A stretch of DNA of 64,000 bases from VXNE01 sp965248075 (GTDB taxonomy: Bacteria; Pseudomonadota; Gammaproteobacteria; Pseudomonadales; Azotimanducaceae), in NCBI GenBank assembly GCA_965248075.1, contig CBDFIL010000003.1, positions 2,170,001-2,234,000 of the forward strand, written 5' to 3'. The notes beneath the pieces are model-generated. The model was given only the letters and a program-made list of their open reading frames with translations, was not told the DNA's origin and did no database searches. A program made the translations under genes and the position numbers. How positions within the stretch are numbered: position 1 is the stretch's first letter; every line of letters starts with the position of its first letter. Of this stretch, positions 53,722-62,671 are shown piece after piece.

Positions 53722-55164
53722 TCAACTCCGCCAGTACGCGGGGGACAGCAGAACCAGCAGGGTGAAGATCTCGAGCCGCCCGAGCAGCATCGTCAGCACC
53801 AGCAGCCACTTGGTGGGCTCGTTCAGATCGCCGTAGTGCAGCGCGACCTCGCCGAGCCCGGGGCCGAGGTTGTTCAGACATGCGCCGACCGCCGAGAACG
53901 CGCTCACGAAATCGAGGTCCGAGATACCGAGCACGAGGCAGACCATGGCCACCAGAATGGTGACGTAGGCCGCGAAGAAGCCCCAGACGCCGTCCATCAC
54001 GCGATCCGAAATCACTTCGCGGCCGATCTTGACCGGAAAGACGCCGTTCGGATGGATCAGGCGCCGGATCTCGCGCAGCCCCTGCCGGGCGACCAGCAGT
54101 ACGCGCATCATCTTGATCCCGCCGGCGGTGGACCCCGCGCAGCCGCCGGCGAACGCGGCGAAGAGCAGCAGGAACGGGACGAACGACGGCCACAGGCTGA
54201 AGTTCGCGGTCGTGAAGCCGGCGGTGGTGGTGATCGAGACGGCCTGGAAGATGCCGTCACGAATCGGATTCGGCGTCGCGCCCGGCGTCAGGGCGAGGTT
54301 CGCGACGACGAGTACCGCGACGAAAACCAGGGCGACCAGGTAGGTCCGCACTTCGCGATCGGTGAAGTAGAGGGACGGCCGGCGCCACGCCAGGAAGTGC
54401 AGGCCGAAGTTGATTCCCGAAACGATCATGAAGACGATCGCGACGGATTCGATGGCGCCGCTCGCGAAGTGCCCGAGACTCGCGTCGTGCGTCGAAAAGC
54501 CGCCGATGGCCACGGTGGAGAAGGCATGGCAGATGGCGTCGAACAGGCTCATGCCGGTGACCCAGTAGGCGGCTGTGCAGGTGAGTGTCAGGCCCAGGTA
54601 GATCAGCCAGAGCGCCCGCGCGGTCTCCGTGATGCGGGGCGTCAGCTTGGTGTCCTTGACCGGTCCCGGGGACTCGGCGCGGTACAGCTGCATGCCGCCG
54701 ACGCCGAGCATCGGCAGGACCGCGACGGCCAGAACGATGATGCCCATGCCGCCGAGCCACTGCAGCAGTTGGCGGTAGAAAAGGAGGGACCGCGGCAGCT
54801 CGTCGAGCCCCGTGATCACGGTGGCGCCGGTGGTCGTCAGGCCGGAGAGGGACTCGAAGGCGGCGTCGGTGAACGACTGCATGATCTCGGGCGCGAAGTA
54901 CATGGGGAGCGCGCCGAAGAGCCCGAGACCCACGTAGAACAGCACCGTGATGAGGAAGCCCTCGCGACTGCGCAGTTCAGCGCCGTCCGAGCGCGTGGCG
55001 AAGCGCAGCACGGCGCCGGTCCCGAAGGTGATGCCGAAGGCCGTCAGGAACGGACCGGCCGTGTCCTCGCCGTAGAAGAGCCCGACGCCCACCGGCACGA
55101 TCATGGCGATGCTGAACAGCATTAGCAGCACGCCGGTGATGCGCAGGATGACGCTGTAGTGCAA
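53722..55164 (-). CDS. trkH: Trk system potassium uptake protein, membrane subunit
   Basis: 480 residues with many membrane helices in four K-channel-like repeats. SLSGLTTTGATVITG is the first selectivity loop, TVAIGGFSTHDASLG another, FAGGCAGSTAGGIKMMR the intramembrane region and SAVGACLNNLGPGLG the last pore loop. It forms the K+ pathway gated by TrkA, whose gene is just upstream on the same strand (13-base gap). Confidence 0.95.
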   Translation of the reverse strand: MHYSVILRITGVLLMLFSIAMIVPVGVGLFYGEDTAGPFLTAFGITFGTGAVLRFATRSDGAELRSREGFLITVLFYVGLGLFGALPMYFAPEIMQSFTDAAFESLSGLTTTGATVITGLDELPRSLLFYRQLLQWLGGMGIIVLAVAVLPMLGVGGMQLYRAESPGPVKDTKLTPRITETARALWLIYLGLTLTCTAAYWVTGMSLFDAICHAFSTVAIGGFSTHDASLGHFASGAIESVAIVFMIVSGINFGLHFLAWRRPSLYFTDREVRTYLVALVFVAVLVVANLALTPGATPNPIRDGIFQAVSITTTAGFTTANFSLWPSFVPFLLLFAAFAGGCAGSTAGGIKMMRVLLVARQGLREIRRLIHPNGVFPVKIGREVISDRVMDGVWGFFAAYVTILVAMVCLVLGISDLDFVSAFSAVGACLNNLGPGLGEVALHYGDLNEPTKWLLVLTMLLGRLEIFTLLVLLSPAYWRS

Positions 55165-55177
55165 CGGGCTGCCCGAG

Positions 55178-56551
55178 CTAGAAGAACGACAGGCCGACCT
55201 GGAACAGGCGCTCTACCGCAGGAATGCGCCGTTTGTCAGTGACGAACAGGATTGCGTGGTCCTCCTGTTCGATGACGACATCGTCGTGCGCGATCAGCAC
55301 GTCGTCACCGCGCACGACGGCGCCGACCGTCGTGCCCGGCGGCAGTTTGAGGTCGCGAATGCACCGCCCGGCGATCTTGCTGCTGCGGGCGTCGCCGTGG
55401 ACCACGGCCTCGATCGCCTCGGCCGCGCCCCGGCGCAGGCTGTGCACCCGCGCGACATCGGCCCGGCGCACGTGCTTCAGGATCGTGCTGGTCGTCGCGA
55501 GCTGCGGGGAGATCGCGACGTTGATGTCGCCGCCCTCCATCAGGTCCACGTAGGCCGGCTTGCCGATCAGCGTTATCACCTGGCGTACCCCGAGACGCTT
55601 GGACAGGAGCGACGACATGATGTTGACCTCGTCGTCGTTGGTCACGGCACAGAAGGCGTCGGTGCGCTCGATGTTCTCCTCGAGCAGCAGCTCCTTGTTC
55701 GTGGCGTCGCCGTGAATGACGACGGCCGAGTCGAGGCGTTGGGCCAGTTCCATCGCCCGCTCGGCGTTATGCTCGACCACCTTCACCGAGAAGAGCGGTT
55801 GGATCGCGAGGGCCAGTTGCTCGCCGATGTGGCCGCCGCCAGCGATCAGCACGCGCTTGTAGGGACGTTCCACGCGCCGCAGTTCGGCCATCACGGCGTT
55901 GATGTTGGCGGCGGCGGCGATGAAGAAGACATCGTCTTCCGCCTCGATGATCGTGTCGCCCTCGGGGATGATCGCCCGCCCCCGCCGGAAGATCGCCGCG
56001 ACCCGCGAGTCGACCTTCGGCATCCGGCTGCGCAGGAAACGCAGGTCCTGGCCGACCAGCGGGCTGTCGTGTTCCGCCTTGACGGCGACCAGCTTCACGC
56101 GACCGTCGGCGAAGTCGAGGACCTGCAGGGCGCCGGGGTGTTCGAGGAGTTCCCTGATCTGCTCGGTGACGACGTGCTCGGGATTGATCAGCACGTCGAT
56201 GGGCATGTGGTCCTTGGTGAAGAATCCCGTGCGGCTGTGGTAGGAGTCTGCGCGAATGCGGGCGATCTTGGTCGGCGTGCGAAACATCGAGTAGCAGACC
56301 TGGCACGCGATCATGTTGACTTCGTCGTTCGGCGTCACCGCGATCAGCATGTCCGCGTCGCTCGCACCGGCATCGCGGAGTACGTCGGGGTGCGAGGCGT
56401 AGCCATGGATGGTGCGGATGTCGAGGCGGTCGCGCAGTTCGCGCAGCCGGGCGCTGTCGATGTCCACCAGGGTGATGTCGAACGCCTCGCTCGCAAGGTG
56501 CTCGGCCAGGGTGCCGCCCACCTGCCCCGCGCCGAGGATGAGGATGTTCAC
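55178..56551 (-). CDS. trkA: Trk system potassium uptake protein TrkA
   Basis: 457 residues with two RCK units. Each begins with a nucleotide-binding loop: ILILGAGQVGGTLAEHL (residue 3 on) and VLIAGGGHIGEQLALAI (about 235). Each is followed by a TrkA-C domain. It binds NAD(H)/ATP and gates TrkH. GTG 56549-56551 overlaps the rsmB stop. Confidence 0.96.
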   Translation of the reverse strand: MNILILGAGQVGGTLAEHLASEAFDITLVDIDSARLRELRDRLDIRTIHGYASHPDVLRDAGASDADMLIAVTPNDEVNMIACQVCYSMFRTPTKIARIRADSYHSRTGFFTKDHMPIDVLINPEHVVTEQIRELLEHPGALQVLDFADGRVKLVAVKAEHDSPLVGQDLRFLRSRMPKVDSRVAAIFRRGRAIIPEGDTIIEAEDDVFFIAAAANINAVMAELRRVERPYKRVLIAGGGHIGEQLALAIQPLFSVKVVEHNAERAMELAQRLDSAVVIHGDATNKELLLEENIERTDAFCAVTNDDEVNIMSSLLSKRLGVRQVITLIGKPAYVDLMEGGDINVAISPQLATTSTILKHVRRADVARVHSLRRGAAEAIEAVVHGDARSSKIAGRCIRDLKLPPGTTVGAVVRGDDVLIAHDDVVIEQEDHAILFVTDKRRIPAVERLFQVGLSFF

Positions 56552-57855
56552 GCGGGGCCCTCGCGGACTTCGGGCCGCTTGTCGATGCGCGCGTAGTAGA
56601 AGCCGTCCGGCCCGCCGGGGCTCGGCAACAACACGCGCCCGTGGGAAGTGCTCCTGCCCCAGGGAGCGTGTATGGGAACCACCGCCGCGTCCGGCGCGCT
56701 CGCCAGAAAGCCCTCGATCACGGCATCGTTCTCCTCGGGCAGGATGGAACAGGTACAGTAAAGCAGCGTGCCGCCGCTTGAAAGGACGCCCCAGAGGCTC
56801 TCGAGCATCGCCCGCTGGAGCGTGGCCGCGGCGGACACCTGCTGCGGCTGTCGCGTGACCTTGATGTCCGGATGACGGCGTAGCGTCCCCGTCCCGGAAC
56901 AGGGCGCATCCAGCAGAACGGCGTCGAAGGGCGTCCCGTCCCACCAGCCGGTGTCGGTGGCGTCGCCGGGCGTGACGTGGGCCAGGTGGTGGCCCAGCCG
57001 CTCCGCCTCCGCGCGCAGTCGACGCAGGCGGGTTGCGCTGACATCGAGCGCCGTGACCGCGAGCGTGGGATCCTCCTCGAGCAGGTGCAGCGCCTTGCCC
57101 CCGGGCGCGGCACATGCATCGAGGACACGGGCGCCTCGGGCACATGGCACGAGGGCCGCGGCCAGCTGCGCCGCGTCGTCCTGCACCGACACCCGCCCCT
57201 CGGCGTGGCCTGGCAGTTCGGCGGTCGGCACGGGCGTGTCCAGCACCAGCGATGTGGCCGCGAGGCCCGCTCGGCAGGAGATCCCGGCGCCGTCCAGGAT
57301 GGCCCGGTAGGCACGCACATCGTTCCTCGCGCGATTGACGCGCAGTGTCATGGGGGCGCGCCCGTTGTTCGCCTCGAAGAGCGCGGGGCACGCATCGGGC
57401 CAGGCGGCCCGCAATGCGTCGATCAACCAGGCGGGGTGTTCGAAGCGCGCCTCTTCGGAGGTCGCCGGGGCGGCGTCGTGCACGCGTCGCAGCACGCCGT
57501 TGACGAGCCCTCGTGCCCACGGCTTGCCGAGCGTGCGGACCGCGGCGACGGTTTCCGACACGGCGGCGTGGGCGGGAGTGCGCAGGTGGCGGAGCTGGTA
57601 GAGACCGACCAGGAGCAGTGCATGGATGTCCTGGTCGCGTTCGCGCAGCGGCCGCTGCAGGCGGGCGTCGATGGCGGCGCGCAGGGAGTAATAGTGCCGG
57701 CAGGTGCCGAAGGCCAGTTCCCGGAGGAGCGGCGGCGTGCCGGCGCCGAGCAACTCGTCCAGTGGACGGCCCCGGCGGCGCACGGCATCGATCGCCAGCG
57801 CCGCGCGGGCCCGGATGGCGGACGGGGACGTCTGTCGCGTGTCAATCGGGCACAT
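56548..57855 (-). CDS. rsmB: 16S rRNA (cytosine967-C5)-methyltransferase
   Basis: 435 residues from ATG 57853-57855. An N-terminal NusB-like helical domain (LLVGLYQLRHLRTPAHAAV) comes first. The methylase core has LDACAAPGGKALHLLE (SAM loop), LLDAPCSGTGTLRRHPDIK with one catalytic Cys and LLYCTCSILPEEND with the other. The start overlaps the fmt end by 14 bases. Confidence 0.95.
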   Translation of the reverse strand: MCPIDTRQTSPSAIRARAALAIDAVRRRGRPLDELLGAGTPPLLRELAFGTCRHYYSLRAAIDARLQRPLRERDQDIHALLLVGLYQLRHLRTPAHAAVSETVAAVRTLGKPWARGLVNGVLRRVHDAAPATSEEARFEHPAWLIDALRAAWPDACPALFEANNGRAPMTLRVNRARNDVRAYRAILDGAGISCRAGLAATSLVLDTPVPTAELPGHAEGRVSVQDDAAQLAAALVPCARGARVLDACAAPGGKALHLLEEDPTLAVTALDVSATRLRRLRAEAERLGHHLAHVTPGDATDTGWWDGTPFDAVLLDAPCSGTGTLRRHPDIKVTRQPQQVSAAATLQRAMLESLWGVLSSGGTLLYCTCSILPEENDAVIEGFLASAPDAAVVPIHAPWGRSTSHGRVLLPSPGGPDGFYYARIDKRPEVREGPA

Positions 57856-58780
57856 CGAGCTGCGTACCCGGGGAGAAGAGATCGGGAAAACCGTTGGCCG
57901 CGTCCCGCACGGACATCGGACGGCCCTTGCCGCGGGCCAGCTGGACGGTTTCCGGCAACAGCGCGCCTGCGTCGCAGCCGATGACGAGGCCCGCGGCGGT
58001 CCTTGCCAGGAGCCCGGGCGGAGCGTTGCCGGTGTCCACCGCCCGTGCGGCCAGGATCGCGATGCGCTCGCCGGCGAGGGTCGCGCAAGCGGTGCGGCGT
58101 CCGCTGAGCGCACGCACTTGCCGGGCGATCCCGGTGGCGCAGCGTGTCCAGTCGATGACGGCGTCCCGCGCGGTCAGCTTCGGGGCGTGGGTTGCGAGCG
58201 CGGGATCCTGGGCCTCGGCCTGCAGGGCATCGGGGTGTGCGAGGCATTCGAGCAGCGTGGTCGCGCCGAGGTCGCCGAGGCGCGCCGCGAGCGCCGCTCC
58301 GGTCTCGGTGTCGCCGATGGGCGTGGACCGCCGGGCGAGCACCGGCCCGGTGTCGAGGCCGGCGTCCATCTGCATGATGCTGATGCCGGTACTGGCGTCG
58401 CCGGCCATGATCGCCCGCTCCACCGGGGCGGCGCCGCGCCAGCGCGGCAACAGGGAAGCATGGACGTTGATGCAGCCGAGCTGCGGAGCATCGAGTGCGG
58501 CCGGCGGCAGAATGAGCCCGTATGCGGTGACCACCAGGACATCCAGCGCGCGCAGGCGGTCCACCTCGTCGCGGATGCGTCGCGGGGTGTGCACCGGGAT
58601 GCCGCGGCTCTCGGCAAACACCCGTACGGGGCTTGGCGTCGGCCGGCGGCGGCGCCCCGCGGGGCGGTCCGGTTGGGTGAAGACGGCCGCTACGACGTGC
58701 GACGAGTCGATGAGCGGTTCGAGGATTCGAACGGCGAAGTCGGGGGTGCCGGCGAAACCCAGTCGCAGGGCGACGCTCAA
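57842..58780 (-). CDS. fmt: Methionyl-tRNA formyltransferase
   Basis: 312 residues. RLGFAGTPDFAVRILEPL starts the formyltransferase fold. INVHASLLPRWRGAAPVERA carries the catalytic Asn-His and the SLLP signature, with the Asp in GLDTGPVL following. It formylates initiator Met-tRNA. The start appears to be TTG 58778-58780 overlapping the def stop (TTGA). No ATG fits the family's N-terminus. Confidence 0.95.
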   Translation of the reverse strand: MSVALRLGFAGTPDFAVRILEPLIDSSHVVAAVFTQPDRPAGRRRRPTPSPVRVFAESRGIPVHTPRRIRDEVDRLRALDVLVVTAYGLILPPAALDAPQLGCINVHASLLPRWRGAAPVERAIMAGDASTGISIMQMDAGLDTGPVLARRSTPIGDTETGAALAARLGDLGATTLLECLAHPDALQAEAQDPALATHAPKLTARDAVIDWTRCATGIARQVRALSGRRTACATLAGERIAILAARAVDTGNAPPGLLARTAAGLVIGCDAGALLPETVQLARGKGRPMSVRDAANGFPDLFSPGTQLDVPD

Positions 58781-59289
58781 ACCCTCTCGGCCTCGTCGCG
58801 GCGTTGCCTCGCGAGCTTCTTGCGGATGCGATTGCGCTTCAGGTTCGACAGGTAGTCCACGAACAGCTTGCCCTCGAGATGGTCGCACTCGTGCTGGATG
58901 CATACCGAGAGCAGGCCGTCCGCTTCGAGAGTGAAGGAGTCGCCGTTGCGGTCGAGTGCGGTCACGCGAATCCGCTCCGCGCGGGGCACTGTCTCCTGGA
59001 AGCCGGGCACGGAGAGGCAGCCCTCCTCGCGCTCCTGCATGCCGCCGAGGACCTCGATCCCGGGGTTGACGAAGGCGTGGGGCTGGTCGTGGTCGCGCGA
59101 GGCGTCCACGACGATGATGCGCCGATGTACGTCCACCTGGCTGGCGGCAAGGCCGATGCCGGGAGCGGCGTACATGGTCTCGAACATGTCGTCGATCAGG
59201 CGGCGTACCCCGTCGGTGACGGCGGATACGGGTTCCGCCCGGACACGCAGCCGGGGGCTCGGGTATTCGAGAATGGGCAGCAGCGCCAT
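58777..59289 (-). CDS. def: Peptide deformylase
   Basis: 170 residues from ATG 59287-59289. GIGLAASQ, EEGCLSVPG (metal Cys) and QHECDHLEG (HExxH metal site) are the three motifs of an active class I deformylase. It removes the formyl group that Fmt adds. It is first in def-fmt-rsmB-trkA-trkH. Confidence 0.97.
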   Translation of the reverse strand: MALLPILEYPSPRLRVRAEPVSAVTDGVRRLIDDMFETMYAAPGIGLAASQVDVHRRIIVVDASRDHDQPHAFVNPGIEVLGGMQEREEGCLSVPGFQETVPRAERIRVTALDRNGDSFTLEADGLLSVCIQHECDHLEGKLFVDYLSNLKRNRIRKKLARQRRDEAERV

Positions 59290-59501
59290 GTCGGGGCCAT
59301 CACCTCGCGGTGTATCCGGTGCGCGCAAAACGCGGCACGGCGCAATGATAGAGAAGTTCCGGTCCGGCCGGGAGCGGGGCGCGCCCAGGGTCCTGGCCGC
59401 CAAACTCCTTGCTTGCGCTCGGGGTCTGACCAGGGAACAGATTCCGTCCCGTGCCGAATTCGTGCACGGTCCCAGGAACGCATGCATGGTCCCGGCGCGG
59501 G

Positions 59502-59583
59502 CTGTAGGGGATGGGCTTGTCCCGTCCCGTCCCAGGGGCGTGCACGACTGCGGGATGGGCGACCACAAGGGTCGCCCCTTACA
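59502..59583. repeat. Dispersed palindromic element, copy G
   Basis: A full unit: GTAGGGGATGGGcttGTCCCGTCCC, spacer, GGGCGACCacaaGGGTCGCCCCTTAC. The upstream flank (CCGAATTCGTGCACGGTCCC) is shared with copy E, so the mobile unit may be larger than the hairpins. Confidence 0.75.
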
Positions 59584-59770
59584 TGGAACATCACGTAAGC
59601 CATTGATTTAACTGGGCCACGAAAAGCGCCTCTACGAGCCGCTGGCGCGCGTCGCCCCACCCATGCCACCCATGTTCCTTGCATGTCTGCGCGGTGGACC
59701 CACCGTGGAAAGCTACAATCCGTGCCGAATCAGCCGCGAGCGCATTTGTTCCATGGAAGCTTGCGCCGTA

Positions 59771-59793
59771 GAAGTTTCGCGTCAGCGAAACTT
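59771..59793. terminator. Hairpin after the antitoxin gene
   Basis: GAAGTTTCGC at 59771-59780 and GCGAAACTTC at 59784-59793 are perfect inverses with a 3-base loop. This lies 24 bases past the stop of the minus-strand pair. It lacks a clear T-run. Confidence 0.4.
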
Positions 59794-59816
59794 CCAACGC
59801 GAACGAAGTTCGCGCG

Positions 59817-60080
59817 CTAGCCCTGCAACCAGTCCCGCATCAGCGTCTTGACCTGGGTCTGGTACGGCACGCCCCGCAGCCGCGCCTGCGCCTTGAACGC
59901 CGCCAGCAGTGGTTCGGGTACGCGGATGCTGATGAGGCGTGAACGCGCGGGCACCGCGCCATGCACTGTGCGGAAGTCCTCCAGGAAACGCACGATGTCT
60001 TGCGGGGACAGCGCCCGACAGCGCTCGAGGTAGGCATCGGAGAATCGCTGCAGCGGCCGTTCCGGGGGTGCGGCCGTCAC
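59817..60080 (-). CDS. Ribbon-helix-helix (CopG/BrnA-like) protein, candidate antitoxin
   Basis: 87 residues from GTG 60078-60080. The C-terminal 40 residues have a ribbon-helix-helix pattern: RLISIRVPEPLLAAFKAQAR, then GVPYQTQVKTLMRDWL. The N-terminus is a helical arm. Its start overlaps the stop of the nucleotidyltransferase gene (GTGA), so the two are co-translated. Such proteins bind their own promoter and often neutralise the partner. Confidence 0.75.
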   Translation of the reverse strand: MTAAPPERPLQRFSDAYLERCRALSPQDIVRFLEDFRTVHGAVPARSRLISIRVPEPLLAAFKAQARLRGVPYQTQVKTLMRDWLQG

Positions 60081-60541
60081 CGCAGCTTCTCCAGCGCGGC
60101 CGCGTCCTCGACGTCCTGCGCCCTGCCGCTGTTCCGCTTCATCTCGATGAGGTCGTCGATGCAGAGCACCTGCACGGTGCCGCTGCCGAGGTCGACGCGC
60201 AGGGTACGCTTGCCCGCCAGGTCGTACGCGATGACGATGTCCACCTGCTCCAGCGGGTCGCCCGGATTGTGGAAGCTCCACGCAACGAGGCCGCGGTTCG
60301 CGATGTACTCGTCACGGAAGTCGTACACCTCGTTTCCGGTCACCGGAAGGCGGGAGACGAGGCCCAGTCCCTGGAGCGCCGTCTCCGCGCGCAGGAGATT
60401 CGCGCGCGACCAGTGCAGCGCCACATCGATGTCGAGCGTGCCGCGGACGGCGCCGTGCAGCGCGACGGCATAGCCGCCGACCACGGCGTAGCGTACGCCG
60501 GCATCGCGGAGTGCGCCGCAGACTTTCTCCAGAACGGTCAT
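60077..60541 (-). CDS. Small nucleotidyltransferase (AbiEii/MNT-like), candidate toxin
   Basis: 154 residues from ATG 60539-60541. VRYAVVGGYAVALHG and RGTLDIDVALHW give the GG...H and Asp-x-Asp metal site of Pol-beta type transferases. LVAWSFHNPGDPLEQVDIVI adds the third acidic residue. A similar enzyme type lies at 7745-8548. With the ribbon-helix-helix partner this looks like a toxin/antitoxin-type pair. It sits between def and dprA, which are normally adjacent and divergent. Confidence 0.7.
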   Translation of the reverse strand: MTVLEKVCGALRDAGVRYAVVGGYAVALHGAVRGTLDIDVALHWSRANLLRAETALQGLGLVSRLPVTGNEVYDFRDEYIANRGLVAWSFHNPGDPLEQVDIVIAYDLAGKRTLRVDLGSGTVQVLCIDDLIEMKRNSGRAQDVEDAAALEKLR

Positions 60542-60554
60542 GGGGACGAGAGTA

Positions 60555-60566
60555 TATACGCGTATA
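60555..60566. promoter_or_regulatory. Operator-like palindrome upstream of the nucleotidyltransferase pair
   Basis: TATACGCGTATA is a perfect 12-base palindrome 13 bases before the nucleotidyltransferase start. It overlaps the expected promoter and suits autoregulation by the ribbon-helix-helix protein. Confidence 0.5.
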
Positions 60567-60684
60567 CACCAAGCACCTCGCCGGGGCGCGTGAGATCGCG
60601 CACGTCGGGAGGGCACATCTTCCGCCACGCGGTCGGGACGCGCGCCGCCAGACCCGGCCCCGGTGGGGGGCGTACAAGACGCAC

Positions 60685-61533
60685 ATGGAAGTACTCTCGA
60701 GAGCGGCGTTGCCCGAGCGGCTCGCGGCGATCGCGGATCCGCCCCGGTGCCTGTATGTGCAGGGGGCGGTGGCGGCGCTCGCGGCCCCGGGGGTCGCCAT
60801 CGTGGGCAGCCGGCGGGCGACCCGTGCCGGCTGCGCGTTCGCGGAAACCCTCGCCCGGGACCTCGCCAGCGCCGGAATCGTGGTGGTCAGCGGCCTCGCC
60901 TATGGCATCGACGCCGCAGCGCATCGCGGCGCGGTGGCGGTGGACGGACGCACGGTGGCGGTACTCGGCGGTGGCCTCGCGCGGTTGTATCCGCGGGCGC
61001 ATGCGGGCCTCGCGCAGGAGATCGTGCGTGCCGGTGGCGCGGTGGTGTCGGAGTACCCCGCGGACCAGGCGCCGCGCAAGCACCAGTTTCCGGAACGCAA
61101 CCGGCTGATCAGCGGGCTCAGCCTGGGGGTGGTGATCGTCGAGGCGACCACGAAGAGCGGTTCGCTGATCACGGCGCGCATGGCCGCGGAGCAGGGTCGC
61201 GAGGTGATGGCGGTGCCGGGTCCGGTGGCCAGTCCGCTGTCGGGCGGATGCCACCGGTTGCTGAAGAGCGGCGCCGCCCTGATCGAGACGGCGGACGATG
61301 TCCTGTTTGCGGTCGGCTATGACGCGGTCAGGGACGCGCCGGACGGCTCCGCGGGCCCGCCTGACGGGCTCGCGGCCGTGCTGGAACAGGTCGGGGCCGA
61401 TGTCACGCCGCTGGACGGCATCGTGGCCGGCGCGGGGCTTGCGGTCGAGCAGGTGGCCGAGGCGCTGGTGGAACTCGAACTCCTCGGGTTTGTGGCCGCA
61501 CACCGCGGCGGGTATATTCGGCGCCCTTCCTGA
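60685..61533 (+). CDS. dprA: DNA processing protein DprA, short form
   Basis: 282 residues from ATG 60685. The Rossmann-like core is intact: VAIVGSRRATRAGCAFAETL, VVVSGLAYGIDAAAHRGAV, GGGLARLYPRAHAGL, SEYPADQAPRKHQFPERNR, and VVIVEATTKSGSLITARMA. A winged-helix C-terminal domain follows. DprA loads RecA on incoming single strands in transformation. Most DprA proteins of this group exceed 350 residues and have an N-terminal SAM-like domain, which is missing. Upstream codons to 60511 are open but do not encode that domain. Confidence 0.9.
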   Translation: MEVLSRAALPERLAAIADPPRCLYVQGAVAALAAPGVAIVGSRRATRAGCAFAETLARDLASAGIVVVSGLAYGIDAAAHRGAVAVDGRTVAVLGGGLARLYPRAHAGLAQEIVRAGGAVVSEYPADQAPRKHQFPERNRLISGLSLGVVIVEATTKSGSLITARMAAEQGREVMAVPGPVASPLSGGCHRLLKSGAALIETADDVLFAVGYDAVRDAPDGSAGPPDGLAAVLEQVGADVTPLDGIVAGAGLAVEQVAEALVELELLGFVAAHRGGYIRRPS

Positions 61534-61562
61534 TCCTTCGACGGTGGAGGCGGCAGTCGCTG

Positions 61563-62063
61563 ATGGCCTGGATAGCCGTGTTGATGGGCTCCGAATCGGA
61601 TTGGCCGACGATGCAGTCGTGCACGGAGGTCCTGTCCAGACTGGATGTGGACTTCGAGGTGCGCGTCACGTCCGCGCACCGTACGCCGGAAGAGACATCC
61701 GCGTATGTGGGGGACGCCGTGGCGCGCGATTGCACGGCGTTCGTCTGTGCGGCCGGGATGGCGGCGCATCTCGCCGGCGCCGTGGCGGCGCAGACGATCC
61801 GGCCGGTCATCGGCGTGCCGATCGCGAGCGGCCCGCTGGCGGGCTTCGACGCGCTCCTGTCGACGGTGCAGATGCCGGGTGGCATTCCGGTCGCAACCGT
61901 CGCGGTGGACGAGGCCGGCGCCCGCAATGCCGGGTATCTCGCGGCCCAGATCGTCGCCGTGGGAGACGCAGCGCTCGCCGCCGCCCTCGTCGCCGAACGG
62001 CAGGCGGGACGGGAGAAGGTGCATACGCAGAACGCCTCGGTGCAGCGCGACCTCGGTCGGTGA
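61563..62063 (+). CDS. purE: N5-carboxyaminoimidazole ribonucleotide mutase
   Basis: 166 residues. AVLMGSESDWPTM is the nucleotide loop, VTSAHRTPEE carries the catalytic His and FVCAAGMAAHLAGAVA the conserved Gly-rich turn. It converts N5-CAIR to CAIR in purine synthesis. Its partner purK is not in the window. It starts 29 bases after dprA and overlaps tsaC (GTGA). Confidence 0.95.
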   Translation: MAWIAVLMGSESDWPTMQSCTEVLSRLDVDFEVRVTSAHRTPEETSAYVGDAVARDCTAFVCAAGMAAHLAGAVAAQTIRPVIGVPIASGPLAGFDALLSTVQMPGGIPVATVAVDEAGARNAGYLAAQIVAVGDAALAAALVAERQAGREKVHTQNASVQRDLGR

Positions 62064-62671
62064 CCCCGGGCGCCCGGATACCGGCCCGGTGGGCAGATTC
62101 CGCCGCGGCGGAACCGGGGGTCGGGCGTCGCCTGGCGTTGCGTCGTGCGGTCGCGGTCCTCGCCGGAGGCGGGGTCGTGGCGCACGCGCTGGAGGGTGTC
62201 TGGGGGCTCGCCTGCGATCCGTTCGACGCGCCCGCCGTTGACCGCATCCTGCGCATGAAACGCCGCCGGGCCGCCAAGGGACTGATTGTCATCGCCGCGT
62301 CGGCCGAGGCGTTTGCGGACGAGCTTGCGGCGCTGTCAAGCGAGACCGGACGCGTCGTCCGTGACAGCTGGCCCGGCGCCGAGACCTGGATCGTACCGAA
62401 TCGACGTTTCCCCGCGTGGATCACCGGAGGCGCCCCCACGGTGGCCGTGCGGGTCCCCGGCCATGAGCAGGCCCGGGCGCTCGCGGGGGCCTTCGGCGGG
62501 CCGCTCGTCTCCACCTCCGCCAACGTCTCCGGATGGCCCCCGGCGAGAACGGAGCTGGTGGTACGGCGCCACTTCGGCGCCGCCGCGGACTTCGTGTTGT
62601 CGGGCGGGGTGGGCGAACGGCGCGGTCCCTCGCGCATCCGCGTGGCCGCGGACGGAGCGGAACTTCGATGA
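62060..62671 (+). CDS. tsaC: Threonylcarbamoyl-AMP synthase
   Basis: 203 residues from GTG 62060. The YrdC fold is shown by GGGVVAHALEGVWGLACDPF, KRRRAAKGLIVIAAS (the KRxxxKP-type site), GAPTVAVRVPGH and PLVSTSANVSG. It makes threonylcarbamoyl-AMP for t6A37 in tRNAs. The start codon overlaps the purE stop. Confidence 0.93.
   Translation: MTPGARIPARWADSAAAEPGVGRRLALRRAVAVLAGGGVVAHALEGVWGLACDPFDAPAVDRILRMKRRRAAKGLIVIAASAEAFADELAALSSETGRVVRDSWPGAETWIVPNRRFPAWITGGAPTVAVRVPGHEQARALAGAFGGPLVSTSANVSGWPPARTELVVRRHFGAAADFVLSGGVGERRGPSRIRVAADGAELR

Larger units (their letters stand above)
59290..59816. other. Gene-free stretch left of the nucleotidyltransferase pair
   Basis: 527 bases with the def promoter side, repeat copy G and no credible gene. 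Near 59770-59815 GAAGTTTCGC and GCGAAACTTC form a perfect inverted pair around TCA, a possible hairpin following the minus-strand antitoxin gene. Confidence 0.5.
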
